Source: an uncultured Corynebacterium sp.
GTDB taxonomy: Bacteria; Actinomycetota; Actinomycetes; Mycobacteriales; Mycobacteriaceae
Direction of reading: 5' to 3'
Assembly: GCF_946223165.1 (NCBI RefSeq)
Contig: NZ_CAMIBP010000017.1
Location: 1 to 52,638 of the forward strand
Length of the DNA stretch: 52,638 nucleotides
Below the pieces are notes generated by a model. The model did not search any database and was not told where the DNA came from. It worked only from the letters and a program-made list of their open reading frames with translations. Numbering within the stretch: the stretch's first letter is position 1; each line of letters starts with the position of its first letter. A program made the translations under genes and the position numbers. Of the stretch, positions 42,438 to 52,638 are shown piece after piece.

Positions 42438-42505
42438 ACTCTGGCATAGTTTGTATTCGGATTCTTTATTTTCAAGATTTTTTCCGTAGAAAGGAAACGA
42501 GGCCT

Positions 42506-43780
42506 ATGTCGAGCGAGCGACCGCGCACTGCCGTCATTTTTGACGCGTGGCTTGCCGCGGCCATCAATGCGCCAGCCCTAGTGAATAAAAAGGGGCTTCC
42601 CCTGGCACGCACAATGAAGTGCTTACTTGATCCCCTCATCTTCCGGCCGCGCCACCGCAAGAACTTGGGCAAGGCAGTCCTCAACGCCGACGACGCGGAG
42701 GAGATGCGGCAGCTCTTGGCCGACGCTAAAGATAGCCTCGAGTGGACGTCACTGTGGTATCTCGAGTTCAAGAAAGTACGTAGCGAACTGGGAATTACCG
42801 AAGGGAATCCGCAGGAGCTGTACTTCCCGCGCTCCTTTGAATTGGCTGTCACCTCTGGGGCCCCGGAAGGGTGCGTCCGAGAGATCATCAGCGAACGCTT
42901 GGAGCTCATCCACGGCCTGGGGCCGGGCATTGGGGAACTCACCGATGTATTGACGGCGGCGACGACGTCAGACTTCGCGCACAACTTGTGGGCCGCCGCA
43001 TGGCTCAGTGAGGACCCTGATGTGGACGCGCAGGGAATTGGCGAGCGCCTTCAGCAGGCATTGCTCGACGCGACCGGACAGGATCTCGATGCGTTCGTGG
43101 CGACGGAAGACGTGCGTTGCGTCGCGTACCATATGCGCAACCACGAGGGCGCCGTGGCTGACGTCGTGCGCTCGGTTTGGCCGTCGTCGCAGGCGGTCCC
43201 TCTGTCGATGAAGGAACCGCTGCTTCCGCCTGAAATGCTGGGCACTGCGACTCTGCCCCTCGATCGCACCGTCGAGCAACGGTGCCGCGCTGCGCTGCGC
43301 CGCCACCGGGAGACAAACTCCGAGGCCGACGCCGAAGAGATCGTCAATCAAGAGATCGAGCGGGTGGCGGATGCCTTCGGCCTCCACGACGGCGCGAGCC
43401 AAGCGCTCTTCCTTGTCGGTGCTGTTGTGGCTCCGCAGCTCAATCCGCTTCTCAACGGCGACGACGAGTCTGTGGCTGCAGCTACCGGTTTTGCCGGCGA
43501 ATTGCAGCAGCGGTTGCAACGGGAGGCTTACATCATGCATCTGCGCCGCGAGCTGTGCTCGGGCGCGGCCATTCATCCTCAGCAGGTACACGTCGTGGCG
43601 GAGCTCCAGGAATTCTGGAAACCGTGGCTCAACCGCCTGTGGTCGCGTCTCCACGGGCGCGAGGTAGGCCCACAATTTCATGACGACAGGCCCGGTGAAC
43701 TCTTGACTGGAATTACCCGTTCGGTCATGCTCGATCACCGCAGCCGGATCCGACAGTCTTTGGAAAGGAGCGCGCTATGA
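42506..43780 (+). CDS. Unrecognised protein, first plus-strand gene of the CHAT cassette
   Basis: A 424 aa soluble, helical protein with no motif I recognise. No signal peptide, membrane segment, P-loop or metal-binding cysteine cluster is evident. The middle (about 255-290) is rich in charged residues (RRHRETNSEADAEE). AAAGGA precedes the ATG. Its stop overlaps the next start by ATGA, so the two proteins are made together, and they probably work together. Confidence 0.65.
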   Translation: MSSERPRTAVIFDAWLAAAINAPALVNKKGLPLARTMKCLLDPLIFRPRHRKNLGKAVLNADDAEEMRQLLADAKDSLEWTSLWYLEFKKVRSELGITEGNPQELYFPRSFELAVTSGAPEGCVREIISERLELIHGLGPGIGELTDVLTAATTSDFAHNLWAAAWLSEDPDVDAQGIGERLQQALLDATGQDLDAFVATEDVRCVAYHMRNHEGAVADVVRSVWPSSQAVPLSMKEPLLPPEMLGTATLPLDRTVEQRCRAALRRHRETNSEADAEEIVNQEIERVADAFGLHDGASQALFLVGAVVAPQLNPLLNGDDESVAAATGFAGELQQRLQREAYIMHLRRELCSGAAIHPQQVHVVAELQEFWKPWLNRLWSRLHGREVGPQFHDDRPGELLTGITRSVMLDHRSRIRQSLERSAL

Positions 43781-44736
43781 GGTGGGAATACCGTCAGGGC
43801 GCTTGGACGTCCGGCGAACTCGGATGCGCGGAGCTTCCTCTGGTGCAGGCCGTCGAGGCTCGGGGTGCGCTGCTCGAGTGGTGCATCGATGATCCCCAGG
43901 GGACGCGTCCGCGCATCACGGTCCTCGACGTCGAGGAGTGTGACTGGCTATGGGAACTCATCGGGGAACCCGCCCACGTCGCATTTGTGGAAACGATTGT
44001 CAGCGCCGACAGGACGGTAGGTTTCGAGATTGCTGCGGAGTGGGATGACGACGTGGTAGCGACCCTGCGAAAACTCGGGCACGGACAGTGGCTGCGGGAC
44101 TGGTGGCCGGCGAGTGTTGTCGATGGAATGCCCGAGCTGCGGGACGACAGCATCATCGCGGAAATGCTCGACGTCGCGGTGGATGTGGAGGGCATCGTCG
44201 ACGAAGCCGATGTGGTGCGCGGTTGTGAGAGTCTCGTGCGCCCCGGAGACGCTCGAGACACCGCGCGGCAAGGTGACTATGCCTTGGCAGCTGGTGCGCC
44301 CAGCACATGCTTGGCCGAGTCCCCGATTTACAGCGGTACGTCTTCTCAAGCGTGGCAAGGTGTTCCAGCGCATGTCATTGACTCGACGGAAAACCCGGTC
44401 CAGTGGCATGTCGACGCCGCGCCGGTTCCGCTGGTGGACGTGCATGTGTTGTTGGCCGGCCAGCACTCTCGCTGCGAAGGACTGGCGGTTCACGTACTCC
44501 GCGGCGACACCGAACTTGCGCAGGGGTACCTCGACCGCGCGGGAAACGCTTCGCTGCCTTTGACTCTTACTGCCGCCGAGGCGTGGGTAGAGGAGTGGGA
44601 CGACGTCGACGTGGTCGTGGGCGTACCCGTCGAGGAGAGCCGCGAGATGCGCGCTCGGGTTCGTGCCTTCGCGCGTCGACGAATGAGCCTGGATGACGCG
44701 TTGAGCTTTGCCGAGGAGCATGTGGATCATTACTAG
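43777..44736 (+). CDS. Unrecognised acidic protein, second gene of the CHAT cassette
   Basis: A 319 aa acidic, tryptophan-rich soluble protein. The start overlaps the previous stop by four bases and follows GGAAAGGAG. No known motif is visible; repeated WE/WL motifs occur in the first third (CDWLWELIGEP). The final 40 residues are basic then acidic. The following lipoprotein gene starts after 135 bases, so it may have its own promoter. Confidence 0.62.
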   Translation: MRWEYRQGAWTSGELGCAELPLVQAVEARGALLEWCIDDPQGTRPRITVLDVEECDWLWELIGEPAHVAFVETIVSADRTVGFEIAAEWDDDVVATLRKLGHGQWLRDWWPASVVDGMPELRDDSIIAEMLDVAVDVEGIVDEADVVRGCESLVRPGDARDTARQGDYALAAGAPSTCLAESPIYSGTSSQAWQGVPAHVIDSTENPVQWHVDAAPVPLVDVHVLLAGQHSRCEGLAVHVLRGDTELAQGYLDRAGNASLPLTLTAAEAWVEEWDDVDVVVGVPVEESREMRARVRAFARRRMSLDDALSFAEEHVDHY

Positions 44737-44871
44737 CTCGGCCCACAGCGCGATTACCCTCATTGTGGGGTAGGCAACTTGTGAGCGGTAGAGCGGACCA
44801 TCGCCGATGCTGGTGTCAGCCGGGTCACTAAGGCGCGGCACAGTTCGCATAGTTCAGAGGAAGGAACTCCC

Positions 44872-45444
44872 GTGAAGGTTACTAAGTCCGTTGCAACGTT
44901 GATGGCTGCTCTTTCGTTGGCATCGCTCGCTGCGTGTTCTCAGTCTGAGGGCGATAGCTCCGCTAAGCCTGAGTCCGCCACCACTCAAGCGGCGGCCAAG
45001 GACACCGACAAGGCCGCCGATTCTAAGTCCACATCCGCCGAGTCTGCTGACACCGCTAATGCCTCCGCAGCCAGCGGCGATGCCGGCTCCGCCACCATGG
45101 GCGGAAGCTATGAGGCGACGGTGGATGGCAAGGCCATCGAGGTCGATGATCCGACCATCGTCTGCCAGGAGGCAGCCGGCATGATGAACCTGGCGGTCGG
45201 CTCTGGCAACGCCGGCCTGTCTGCTCAGCTCACCGTCGGTGATGCGCCGACGGTGAAGGCCGTGGGCATGATGGACGGCGACGGCAACGCGGTGGCGTAC
45301 GCCGAGGGCAGCCCGATGGGTTCCGCCCAGGTCACCAAGGACGGCGACACCTACACCGTAACCGGCGAGGGCATCGTGACTGACATCAACAACCCGATGA
45401 GCATGGAAACCAAGCCGTTCGAGCTGAAGATTACGTGCGGTTAA
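44872..45444 (+). CDS. LpqH-like (19-kDa antigen family) lipoprotein
   Basis: A 190 aa secreted lipoprotein. The signal peptide ends in the lipobox LASLAAC with lipidated Cys22. A Ser/Ala/Lys/Asp-rich linker (about 23-75) leads to a globular domain with two cysteines (IVCQEAA and KITCG) that resembles the mycobacterial LpqH fold in length and layout. A GAGGAAGGA site precedes the GTG at 44872. It is inserted between the unknown pair and the CHAT gene and uses more preferred codons (gct, tcc, gac) than its neighbours. Function is unknown. Confidence 0.8.
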   Translation: MKVTKSVATLMAALSLASLAACSQSEGDSSAKPESATTQAAAKDTDKAADSKSTSAESADTANASAASGDAGSATMGGSYEATVDGKAIEVDDPTIVCQEAAGMMNLAVGSGNAGLSAQLTVGDAPTVKAVGMMDGDGNAVAYAEGSPMGSAQVTKDGDTYTVTGEGIVTDINNPMSMETKPFELKITCG

Positions 45445-45465
45445 GCGAATAAAACGAGGCGAGTC

Positions 45466-46677
45466 GTGGACAGTGGACAACAAGTGCTGACGCTGTGGTT
45501 TGCGGAAGCTGAAACTTGCTGGCTCACTTGGCGATGGGCTGGAGGGAAGGACGCGCACGCGGCCCACCTGCATCCCTCGCTGCGCGACGCGTTGACCGCT
45601 GTGTACGCGCAGGCGTTACCCAACGTCCTGCCGCACGAATCCGTTCAGCAGGCGCTCGATCGCGCTCTCGCCGGGCCGCTAGGTTCGCCCGATGCATCGC
45701 TGGAACTGGGCAGCCAGCTGGCAGACGTTCTCATTCCTTGGGAACTCTCGCACGATATCATCCGGCGCTCGCAGCAAGGGCAACAGCGTATTATCATCAA
45801 GATTCACGTGTCACCATCGTTAGCCCAGGTGCCCTGGTCGCTGCTGCACATTCGCCAGGACCCTGCGGGAACCACTCGCCACCTGCTCATTGACTTCGCC
45901 GATCTCAGCATCGGTATCCCGCGGAATGCGGCCCAGCAAGCCAAGCGTTGGGATTCCACGGCCGCTCGACTCCGCGTGCCGGGGGACCGGCGCGACGTCG
46001 TCGCCGTGATCGATCCCAAGGTGCCTGGATATTCGCCCGCATCCGAGCTGGGCTCCATCTTGGGGCGACCGGAGGATGACGATGAATTGGCCGTCGTGCT
46101 GAAGCGACATGCCGGACACCTGGTTCCTGCTGTCGCAACGTATTCCGACCTGGTCAGGCGTACCGATACTGACCGCGCGTGGCTGTGCGAGGTGTTACCG
46201 CAGGCGTCCGCATTGCTCTATGTCGGACACGTCAGCGTGGCGCAGCAACACTTAAGGACCGGTGCGTCCTCGGCCATGCACCTGTGCTGCGTTGATGATG
46301 AGGGACGACACCGCCCATTGTCCGCAGCCGATATCGTCAACATGGACTCACTTGTGTTTCCCGAGAAGGTAGCGATCGTCGGCTGCGGTTCTGGTTCTGA
46401 CCATATGTTCCCCGAGCCCATGGGTCTGTCCTTGGCCGCTCACCTGCGAGGTGCCCACTGCGTCATAGCGGCCTCGTGGACGCTGCCGACGGACGCCTAT
46501 ATGCCGCACGCCCCGCTCCGTCGCCTCATCCTCGTAGTGGATGAGGCCCTGACGTCGTCAGACCCGGTCCGGGCCATCAACGCGTGGCAGCGCGAACGGG
46601 CCGTCGCGTGGTTCCGCGACGGGCGACCGGAAGACGGCCCCTTGCTGTGGGCCGCCATGCAGGTCTTCGTCCGGTGA
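45466..46677 (+). CDS. Stand-alone CHAT-domain caspase-like protease
   Basis: A 403 aa protein with the CHAT (clan CD peptidase) core: QVPWSLLHI (121-129), the catalytic-histidine strand ALLYVGHVS (His255) and the catalytic-cysteine strand KVAIVGCGSG (Cys307), followed by SLAAHLRGAHCVIAASW, which is typical of CHAT proteins. No repeat domain is fused; a TPR-like protein is encoded 3 kb upstream on the other strand. The GTG start lies 21 bases after the lipoprotein stop. It is convergent with the UPF0210 gene. CHAT proteases cleave partner proteins in several conflict systems; the target here is unknown. Confidence 0.85.
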   Translation: MDSGQQVLTLWFAEAETCWLTWRWAGGKDAHAAHLHPSLRDALTAVYAQALPNVLPHESVQQALDRALAGPLGSPDASLELGSQLADVLIPWELSHDIIRRSQQGQQRIIIKIHVSPSLAQVPWSLLHIRQDPAGTTRHLLIDFADLSIGIPRNAAQQAKRWDSTAARLRVPGDRRDVVAVIDPKVPGYSPASELGSILGRPEDDDELAVVLKRHAGHLVPAVATYSDLVRRTDTDRAWLCEVLPQASALLYVGHVSVAQQHLRTGASSAMHLCCVDDEGRHRPLSAADIVNMDSLVFPEKVAIVGCGSGSDHMFPEPMGLSLAAHLRGAHCVIAASWTLPTDAYMPHAPLRRLILVVDEALTSSDPVRAINAWQRERAVAWFRDGRPEDGPLLWAAMQVFVR

Positions 46678-46691
46678 ATCGGGCCCGTAGC

Positions 46692-46711
46692 GGCTACCGA
46701 TATCGGTAGCC
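46692..46711. terminator. Perfect palindrome between convergent CHAT and UPF0210 genes
   Basis: GGCTACCGATATCGGTAGCC is a 20-base perfect palindrome lying between the two stop codons (15 bases from each). An AT-rich stretch (CATTAATTGATTAG) follows on the plus strand. It is well placed as a bidirectional terminator. Confidence 0.65.
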
Positions 46712-46726
46712 TGGTGCATTAATTGA

Positions 46727-48094
46727 TTAGTTGCGGAACCCGTGGACCGGCGCTGGGATGAAGCCGCCGCGCTCGATGAAGGTGGCGTTGCCTACCTGGT
46801 TGACGGGGATGACCGGGGCGTAGCCCAGCAGGCCACCGAAGTTGACCTCGTCGCCGGCCTTGGTGCCCGGTGCTGGGATGACGCGGACGGCGGTGGTCTT
46901 ATGGTTCATGACGCCAATGGCGGCCTCATCGGCGATCATGCCGGCGATAGTCGTGGCCGGGGTGTCGCCCGGGATGGCGATCATGTCCAGGCCCACGGAG
47001 CAGATGGCGGTCATGGCCTCGAGCTTGTCGATGCTGATGGAGCCGGTGCGCACCGCGTCGATCATGCCCTTGTCCTCGGAGACCGGGATGAAGGAGCCAG
47101 ACAGGCCGCCCACGCGGGAGCACGCCATCATGCCGCCCTTCTTCACAGCGTCGTTGAGCAGCGCCAGCGCGGCGGTCGTTCCGTGGGTTCCCACCTGATC
47201 CAGGCCCATGTGCTCGAGGATGTGCGCGACCGAGTCACCCAGCTCCGCGGTGGGGGCCAGCGACAGATCGATGATTCCGAAGGGAACGCCCAGGCGTTCG
47301 GAAGCGAGGTTGCCCACCAGCTGGCCGGCGCGGGTGATCTTGAAGGCGGCCTTTTTGACCTCTTCCGCGACCTGGTCCAGGGTGGCTCCGGTGAGGTTGC
47401 CCAGAGCGCGGTCCACCACGCCGGGGCCGGAGACGCCGACGCTGACGACGCAATCCGGCTCCTCGATGCCGTGGTAGGCGCCCGCCATGAACGGGTTGTC
47501 GCCCACGGAATTCGCGAAGATGACCAGCTTGGCGCAGGCAATGGCAGAGTTGTCCTTGGTCAGCTCTGCGGCCTCCTTGATGACCTCGCCCATGCGGCGT
47601 GCGGCATCCATGTTGATGCCAGCGCGCGACGACGCGATGTTGACCGACGAGCAGACGAACTCGGTGGTGGACAGTGCCTCCGGGATGGAATCAATGAGGC
47701 GGCGGTCCGCTGAGGTCGAGCCCTTGTCCACGATGGCGGAGTAACCACCCACGAAGTTGACGCCGGTGGTGGTGGCAGCGCGATCGAGGGCCTTGGCGAT
47801 CTCGACCGGGTTGCCCTCCACACCCGCGGCGACGAGCGCGATGGGCGTGACGGAGATGCGCTTGTTGACAATCGGGATGCCAAGCTCGGCCTCGATGCCC
47901 TCGCAGACCTCGACGAGGTGCTGGGCTTGGGTGGTGACCTTGTCGTAGACCGCCTGGGCGGTGGCCTCCATGGTGGCGCGGGCGCAGCCGAGCAGGGAGA
48001 TGCCCATGGTGACGGTGCGGATATCGAGGCGGTACTTGTCGATCATCTCGATGGTGTCGAGGATGCCCGCCGCGTTAAAACGTGAGACTGCCAT
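46727..48094 (-). CDS. UPF0210 (PFL/DUF711) family protein
   Basis: A 455 aa cytoplasmic protein of the UPF0210 family, conserved in many Gram-positive bacteria and archaea, without an established function. Motifs: RTVTMGISLLGCA near the N-terminus, NFVGGYSAIVDKG, ADRRLIDSIPEAL and MMACSRVGGLSGSFIPVSED. The start follows the ACT-domain gene stop by 15 bases; the two genes form a conserved pair across many genomes. Confidence 0.9.
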   Translation of the reverse strand: MAVSRFNAAGILDTIEMIDKYRLDIRTVTMGISLLGCARATMEATAQAVYDKVTTQAQHLVEVCEGIEAELGIPIVNKRISVTPIALVAAGVEGNPVEIAKALDRAATTTGVNFVGGYSAIVDKGSTSADRRLIDSIPEALSTTEFVCSSVNIASSRAGINMDAARRMGEVIKEAAELTKDNSAIACAKLVIFANSVGDNPFMAGAYHGIEEPDCVVSVGVSGPGVVDRALGNLTGATLDQVAEEVKKAAFKITRAGQLVGNLASERLGVPFGIIDLSLAPTAELGDSVAHILEHMGLDQVGTHGTTAALALLNDAVKKGGMMACSRVGGLSGSFIPVSEDKGMIDAVRTGSISIDKLEAMTAICSVGLDMIAIPGDTPATTIAGMIADEAAIGVMNHKTTAVRVIPAPGTKAGDEVNFGGLLGYAPVIPVNQVGNATFIERGGFIPAPVHGFRN

Positions 48095-48109
48095 GATCGT
48101 GTTCCGCCC

Positions 48110-48379
48110 CTAGACTTCGTTCATGGCCGTGAACAGGGCCTCGGACTGGATGCGGATGACCTGGTTGGTCTCTTCTGCCACGGGGCCCATGGCCTTCTGC
48201 AGGTCGGTGATCGTTTCCTTGTTCTCGTCGAACTCGACGCGCAAGACCATGGTGAAATAGCCGGACATGAGGGTCTGCGAGACGTCGACGATATTGACGT
48301 TGTGTTCGGCAAGCTTCGTGGTGACCTTGGCGATGATGCCGGTGGAGTCTGCACCGGCGACAGTCATGATGGCATACAT
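48110..48379 (-). CDS. ACT-domain protein, UPF0237 family
   Basis: An 89 aa protein made of one ACT domain (MYAIMTVAGADSTGIIAKV at the start, then a second strand FTMVLRVEFDE), the usual ligand-binding module. The frame opens farther upstream at 49012, but the ATG at 48379 gives the family's standard size. It is encoded immediately upstream of the UPF0210 gene, so the ACT domain may control that partner. The ligand is not known. Confidence 0.9.
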   Translation of the reverse strand: MYAIMTVAGADSTGIIAKVTTKLAEHNVNIVDVSQTLMSGYFTMVLRVEFDENKETITDLQKAMGPVAEETNQVIRIQSEALFTAMNEV

Positions 48380-48436
48380 GGCAAACAATTCTATACGCGT
48401 GGCTGCATAAAAGGGAGCGCTGGTAGCGTGGCGTGC

Positions 48437-49126
48437 ATGACAGTTGAACCACACTCGGCAGGTAACACAATCCTCTATATCGGTGGCCATGGCAAGGTGG
48501 CGCTGCTCGCTACGCCGAAGCTTGTCGCCGCGGGCTACGAGGTCCTCTCGCTCGTACGCAATGAGGCATACGTCGACGAGCTGACACAGCTCGGCGCCCA
48601 GGTCATCGTCGCGGATGTCACCCAGGTCACCGTGGATGAGTGGGTCAAGCTCTTCGCCGACGTCGACGTCGTTGTCTGGGCCGCAGGTAACGGCGGCCGC
48701 GCCGGCGCCGATGCTACGCTGGCCATCGACCGCGATGGCGCGCTGACCACTATCGACGCGCTCGAGAAGATGCAGGCCGAGGGTATCCCGGCCCCGAAGT
48801 ACATCATGGTGTCCTACCTGGGCGCGACTCTGCATGAGCCCTCCGGTGACGGCACCTCGTGGGATGCCTACGTCACCGCCAAGAAGACAGTGGACGAGCG
48901 CCTTAACGCATCCTCCTTGGACTACGTCATCCTTGGACCGTCGGTATTGACGGAGGAGCCTGCCGAGGGTATCGAGATCGTTCCGGATGACTACGACGGT
49001 GCCGGCTCGCACACCTCCCGCGAGCTCGTCGCCGACGTCATCACTGAACTCGCCGGCAGGGCCGAGCTGCCGCCGAGCCCGCTGGCCTTCATCGACGGCA
49101 CCGGCCCCGTCAGCGGCATCGCTTAA
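48437..49126 (+). CDS. NAD(P)-binding Rossmann-fold protein (NmrA/SDR-like)
   Basis: A 229 aa protein of the atypical short-chain dehydrogenase group. The N-terminus holds a glycine-rich nucleotide loop (ILYIGGHGKVALLATPKL), then VIVADVTQV and VVVWAAGNGGRAG, and ends with a typical SDR-like ELVADVITEL region. The frame is open from 48302; the ATG at 48437 leaves about 15 residues before the first strand. It is divergent from the ACT-domain gene and convergent with acnR (12-base gap). The substrate is unknown. Confidence 0.82.
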   Translation: MTVEPHSAGNTILYIGGHGKVALLATPKLVAAGYEVLSLVRNEAYVDELTQLGAQVIVADVTQVTVDEWVKLFADVDVVVWAAGNGGRAGADATLAIDRDGALTTIDALEKMQAEGIPAPKYIMVSYLGATLHEPSGDGTSWDAYVTAKKTVDERLNASSLDYVILGPSVLTEEPAEGIEIVPDDYDGAGSHTSRELVADVITELAGRAELPPSPLAFIDGTGPVSGIA

Positions 49127-49138
49127 CGGGGCGGGAGC

Positions 49139-49711
49139 CTATCGGCCTGCGTTTGGGCGGCGGATCGACATCTCGACGACCTCGAGGACCTTGTCCAAGC
49201 CCTGGCTGTCGCCCAACAGCAGGTGATGGATGAAGCCATCCATAAACGTCTGCAGGTAGGTGACTAGGGTGTCCACGTCGACATCGTCGCGCAGACGGCC
49301 CTCGCGGGCGTTGGCCTCCAAGCGGGCGCGGACGGCATCGTCCAGCACCGACTGCTGATCCTTCCAGCGGGCACGGAAGGACTCATCGGTGCGCAGCAAC
49401 GAAATGATCTCCAGCCGGGTGGCCAGCCAATCGTGGCGCTCGGGATGCTTGAGCATCTCCGTCATCACCTCGACCAGACCGTTGTTCGCAACGACCTCGG
49501 CCTGGCGGGCGGCGTCCTCCTGCGCGAGTGCGAGGAATAGGGACTCCTTGTCACCGAAGTGGTGGAAGATCGCACCGCGGGACTTGCCGGTTTCCTCCTC
49601 GAGCCGGCGCACGGTCGCGCCCTCGTAGCCGTATTGCGCGAAGCAGCGGCGCGCGCCCTCGAGGATGTCGTGGCGGCGGCGGTTGAGCTCATCGTCGCTA
49701 ACAATGGGCAT
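49139..49711 (-). CDS. acnR: TetR-family aconitase repressor AcnR
   Basis: TetR-type transcriptional repressor of aconitase. The 190 aa protein has the N-terminal helix-turn-helix (ATVRRLEEETGKSRGAIFHH, about 31-50) and a helical C-terminal ligand domain. It is encoded 236 bases downstream of acn on the same strand, as in C. glutamicum, where AcnR senses citrate and Mg. The ATG at 49711 gives the expected size; the frame opens upstream at 49813. The operator, expected upstream of acn, is outside the window. Confidence 0.93.
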   Translation of the reverse strand: MPIVSDDELNRRRHDILEGARRCFAQYGYEGATVRRLEEETGKSRGAIFHHFGDKESLFLALAQEDAARQAEVVANNGLVEVMTEMLKHPERHDWLATRLEIISLLRTDESFRARWKDQQSVLDDAVRARLEANAREGRLRDDVDVDTLVTYLQTFMDGFIHHLLLGDSQGLDKVLEVVEMSIRRPNAGR

Positions 49712-49825
49712 GGCGAAATCACCTCTTGCCGGGTTGAAAAGTATGGACGTAAAACTGCCGTGGCATGGTTGTCGCGTGCCATGGCGTTGGGAAAGCCTGG
49801 GTGTGGGGCACAAGCACGATGAACA

Positions 49826-49872
49826 AAGGGGCCGCGCCGTCCGCAGAAGCGGAACGAGAACGCAGCCCCCTT
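49826..49872 (-). terminator. Second hairpin between acn and acnR
   Basis: AAGGGG (49826-49831) pairs with CCCCTT (49867-49872); inner GCG/CGC and TCCGC/GCGGA pairs extend the fold with small bulges. On the minus strand the arm is followed by TTTGTTC. It may be an attenuator that lowers acnR read-through from acn. Confidence 0.45.
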
Positions 49873-49899
49873 GAGCAAAGCCTGTGAGGCCTTAAAGCA

Positions 49900-49934
49900 G
49901 CGCCGGGGTCAGGGATGGAGCGTGGCCCCGGCGC
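49900..49934 (-). terminator. Hairpin downstream of acn
   Basis: GCGCCGGGG (49900-49908) and CCCCGGCGC (49926-49934) form a perfect 9-base stem with a 17-base loop, starting 13 bases after the acn stop on the minus strand. It is the probable main stop or processing point of the acn transcript; acnR follows in the same direction. Confidence 0.6.
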
Positions 49935-49947
49935 CAGTGAAGGAGAT

Positions 49948-52638
<2,691 letters not shown>

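Noticed and set aside
41064..46677. Type III-E CRISPR (Craspase) or other CRISPR-linked CHAT system
   Set aside because: No repeats with regular spacers and no cas-like gene is visible anywhere in the window.

Overview
The window is chromosomal DNA from a high-GC actinobacterium, almost certainly a Corynebacterium. The evidence is gene order: ribD-ribE-ribBA-ribH, uvrC, rapZ-yvcK-whiA, gapA-pgk-tpiA-secG, tkt-tal-zwf-opcA-pgl, ctaB/ctaA, mptB, sufR-sufBDCSUT and acn-acnR follow one another as I recall them from C. glutamicum and, in part, mycobacteria. Species cannot be fixed from the sequence alone. I saw no tRNA, rRNA, insertion sequence, prophage or CRISPR array.

Layout. 1-3.6 kb: riboflavin biosynthesis plus a small PH-domain membrane protein. 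3.6-9 kb: uvrC and the rapZ-yvcK-whiA cluster. 9.5-13.3 kb: lower glycolysis (gapA, pgk, tpiA) and secG, closed by a very strong intrinsic terminator; ppc, which lies between tpiA and secG in C. glutamicum, is absent here. 13.4-20.1 kb (minus strand): pentose-phosphate genes. 20.4-23.6 kb: haem O and haem A synthesis genes flanking a quinone oxidoreductase, with a striking nested inverted repeat between ctaB and qor. 23.7-27.3 kb (minus): MptB mannosyltransferase and a two-gene ABC exporter. 27.5-34.0 kb: the complete SUF iron-sulfur assembly operon under its own SufR regulator, followed by an ABC-F protein.

35.7-48 kb looks accessory. It opens with a compact operon of a nucleoside hydrolase and a three-gene ECF-type importer (S, T and A components). 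The ATPase subunit is a fused double domain whose halves have lost complementary motifs, so only one composite ATP site should remain. After a DUF2785-like gene and a P-loop kinase-like gene comes a divergent module: a TPR-like protein on the minus strand, and on the plus strand two unrecognised proteins (424 and 319 aa), an LpqH-like lipoprotein and a stand-alone CHAT protease. A perfect 17-bp palindrome covers the start codon of the TPR-like gene. This module is the best candidate for an undescribed system. 46.7-52.6 kb returns to core genes: a UPF0210/ACT-domain pair, an NAD(P)-binding protein, the regulator acnR and aconitase (cut by the window edge).

Several genes without a Shine-Dalgarno sequence have a -10-like hexamer just upstream of the start codon (ctaA, the ABC-F gene), which suggests leaderless mRNAs. 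Possible -10 elements of the TAGACT type precede whiA, gapA and zwf. Functions come from motif recognition, conserved order and general family knowledge; no database search was run.
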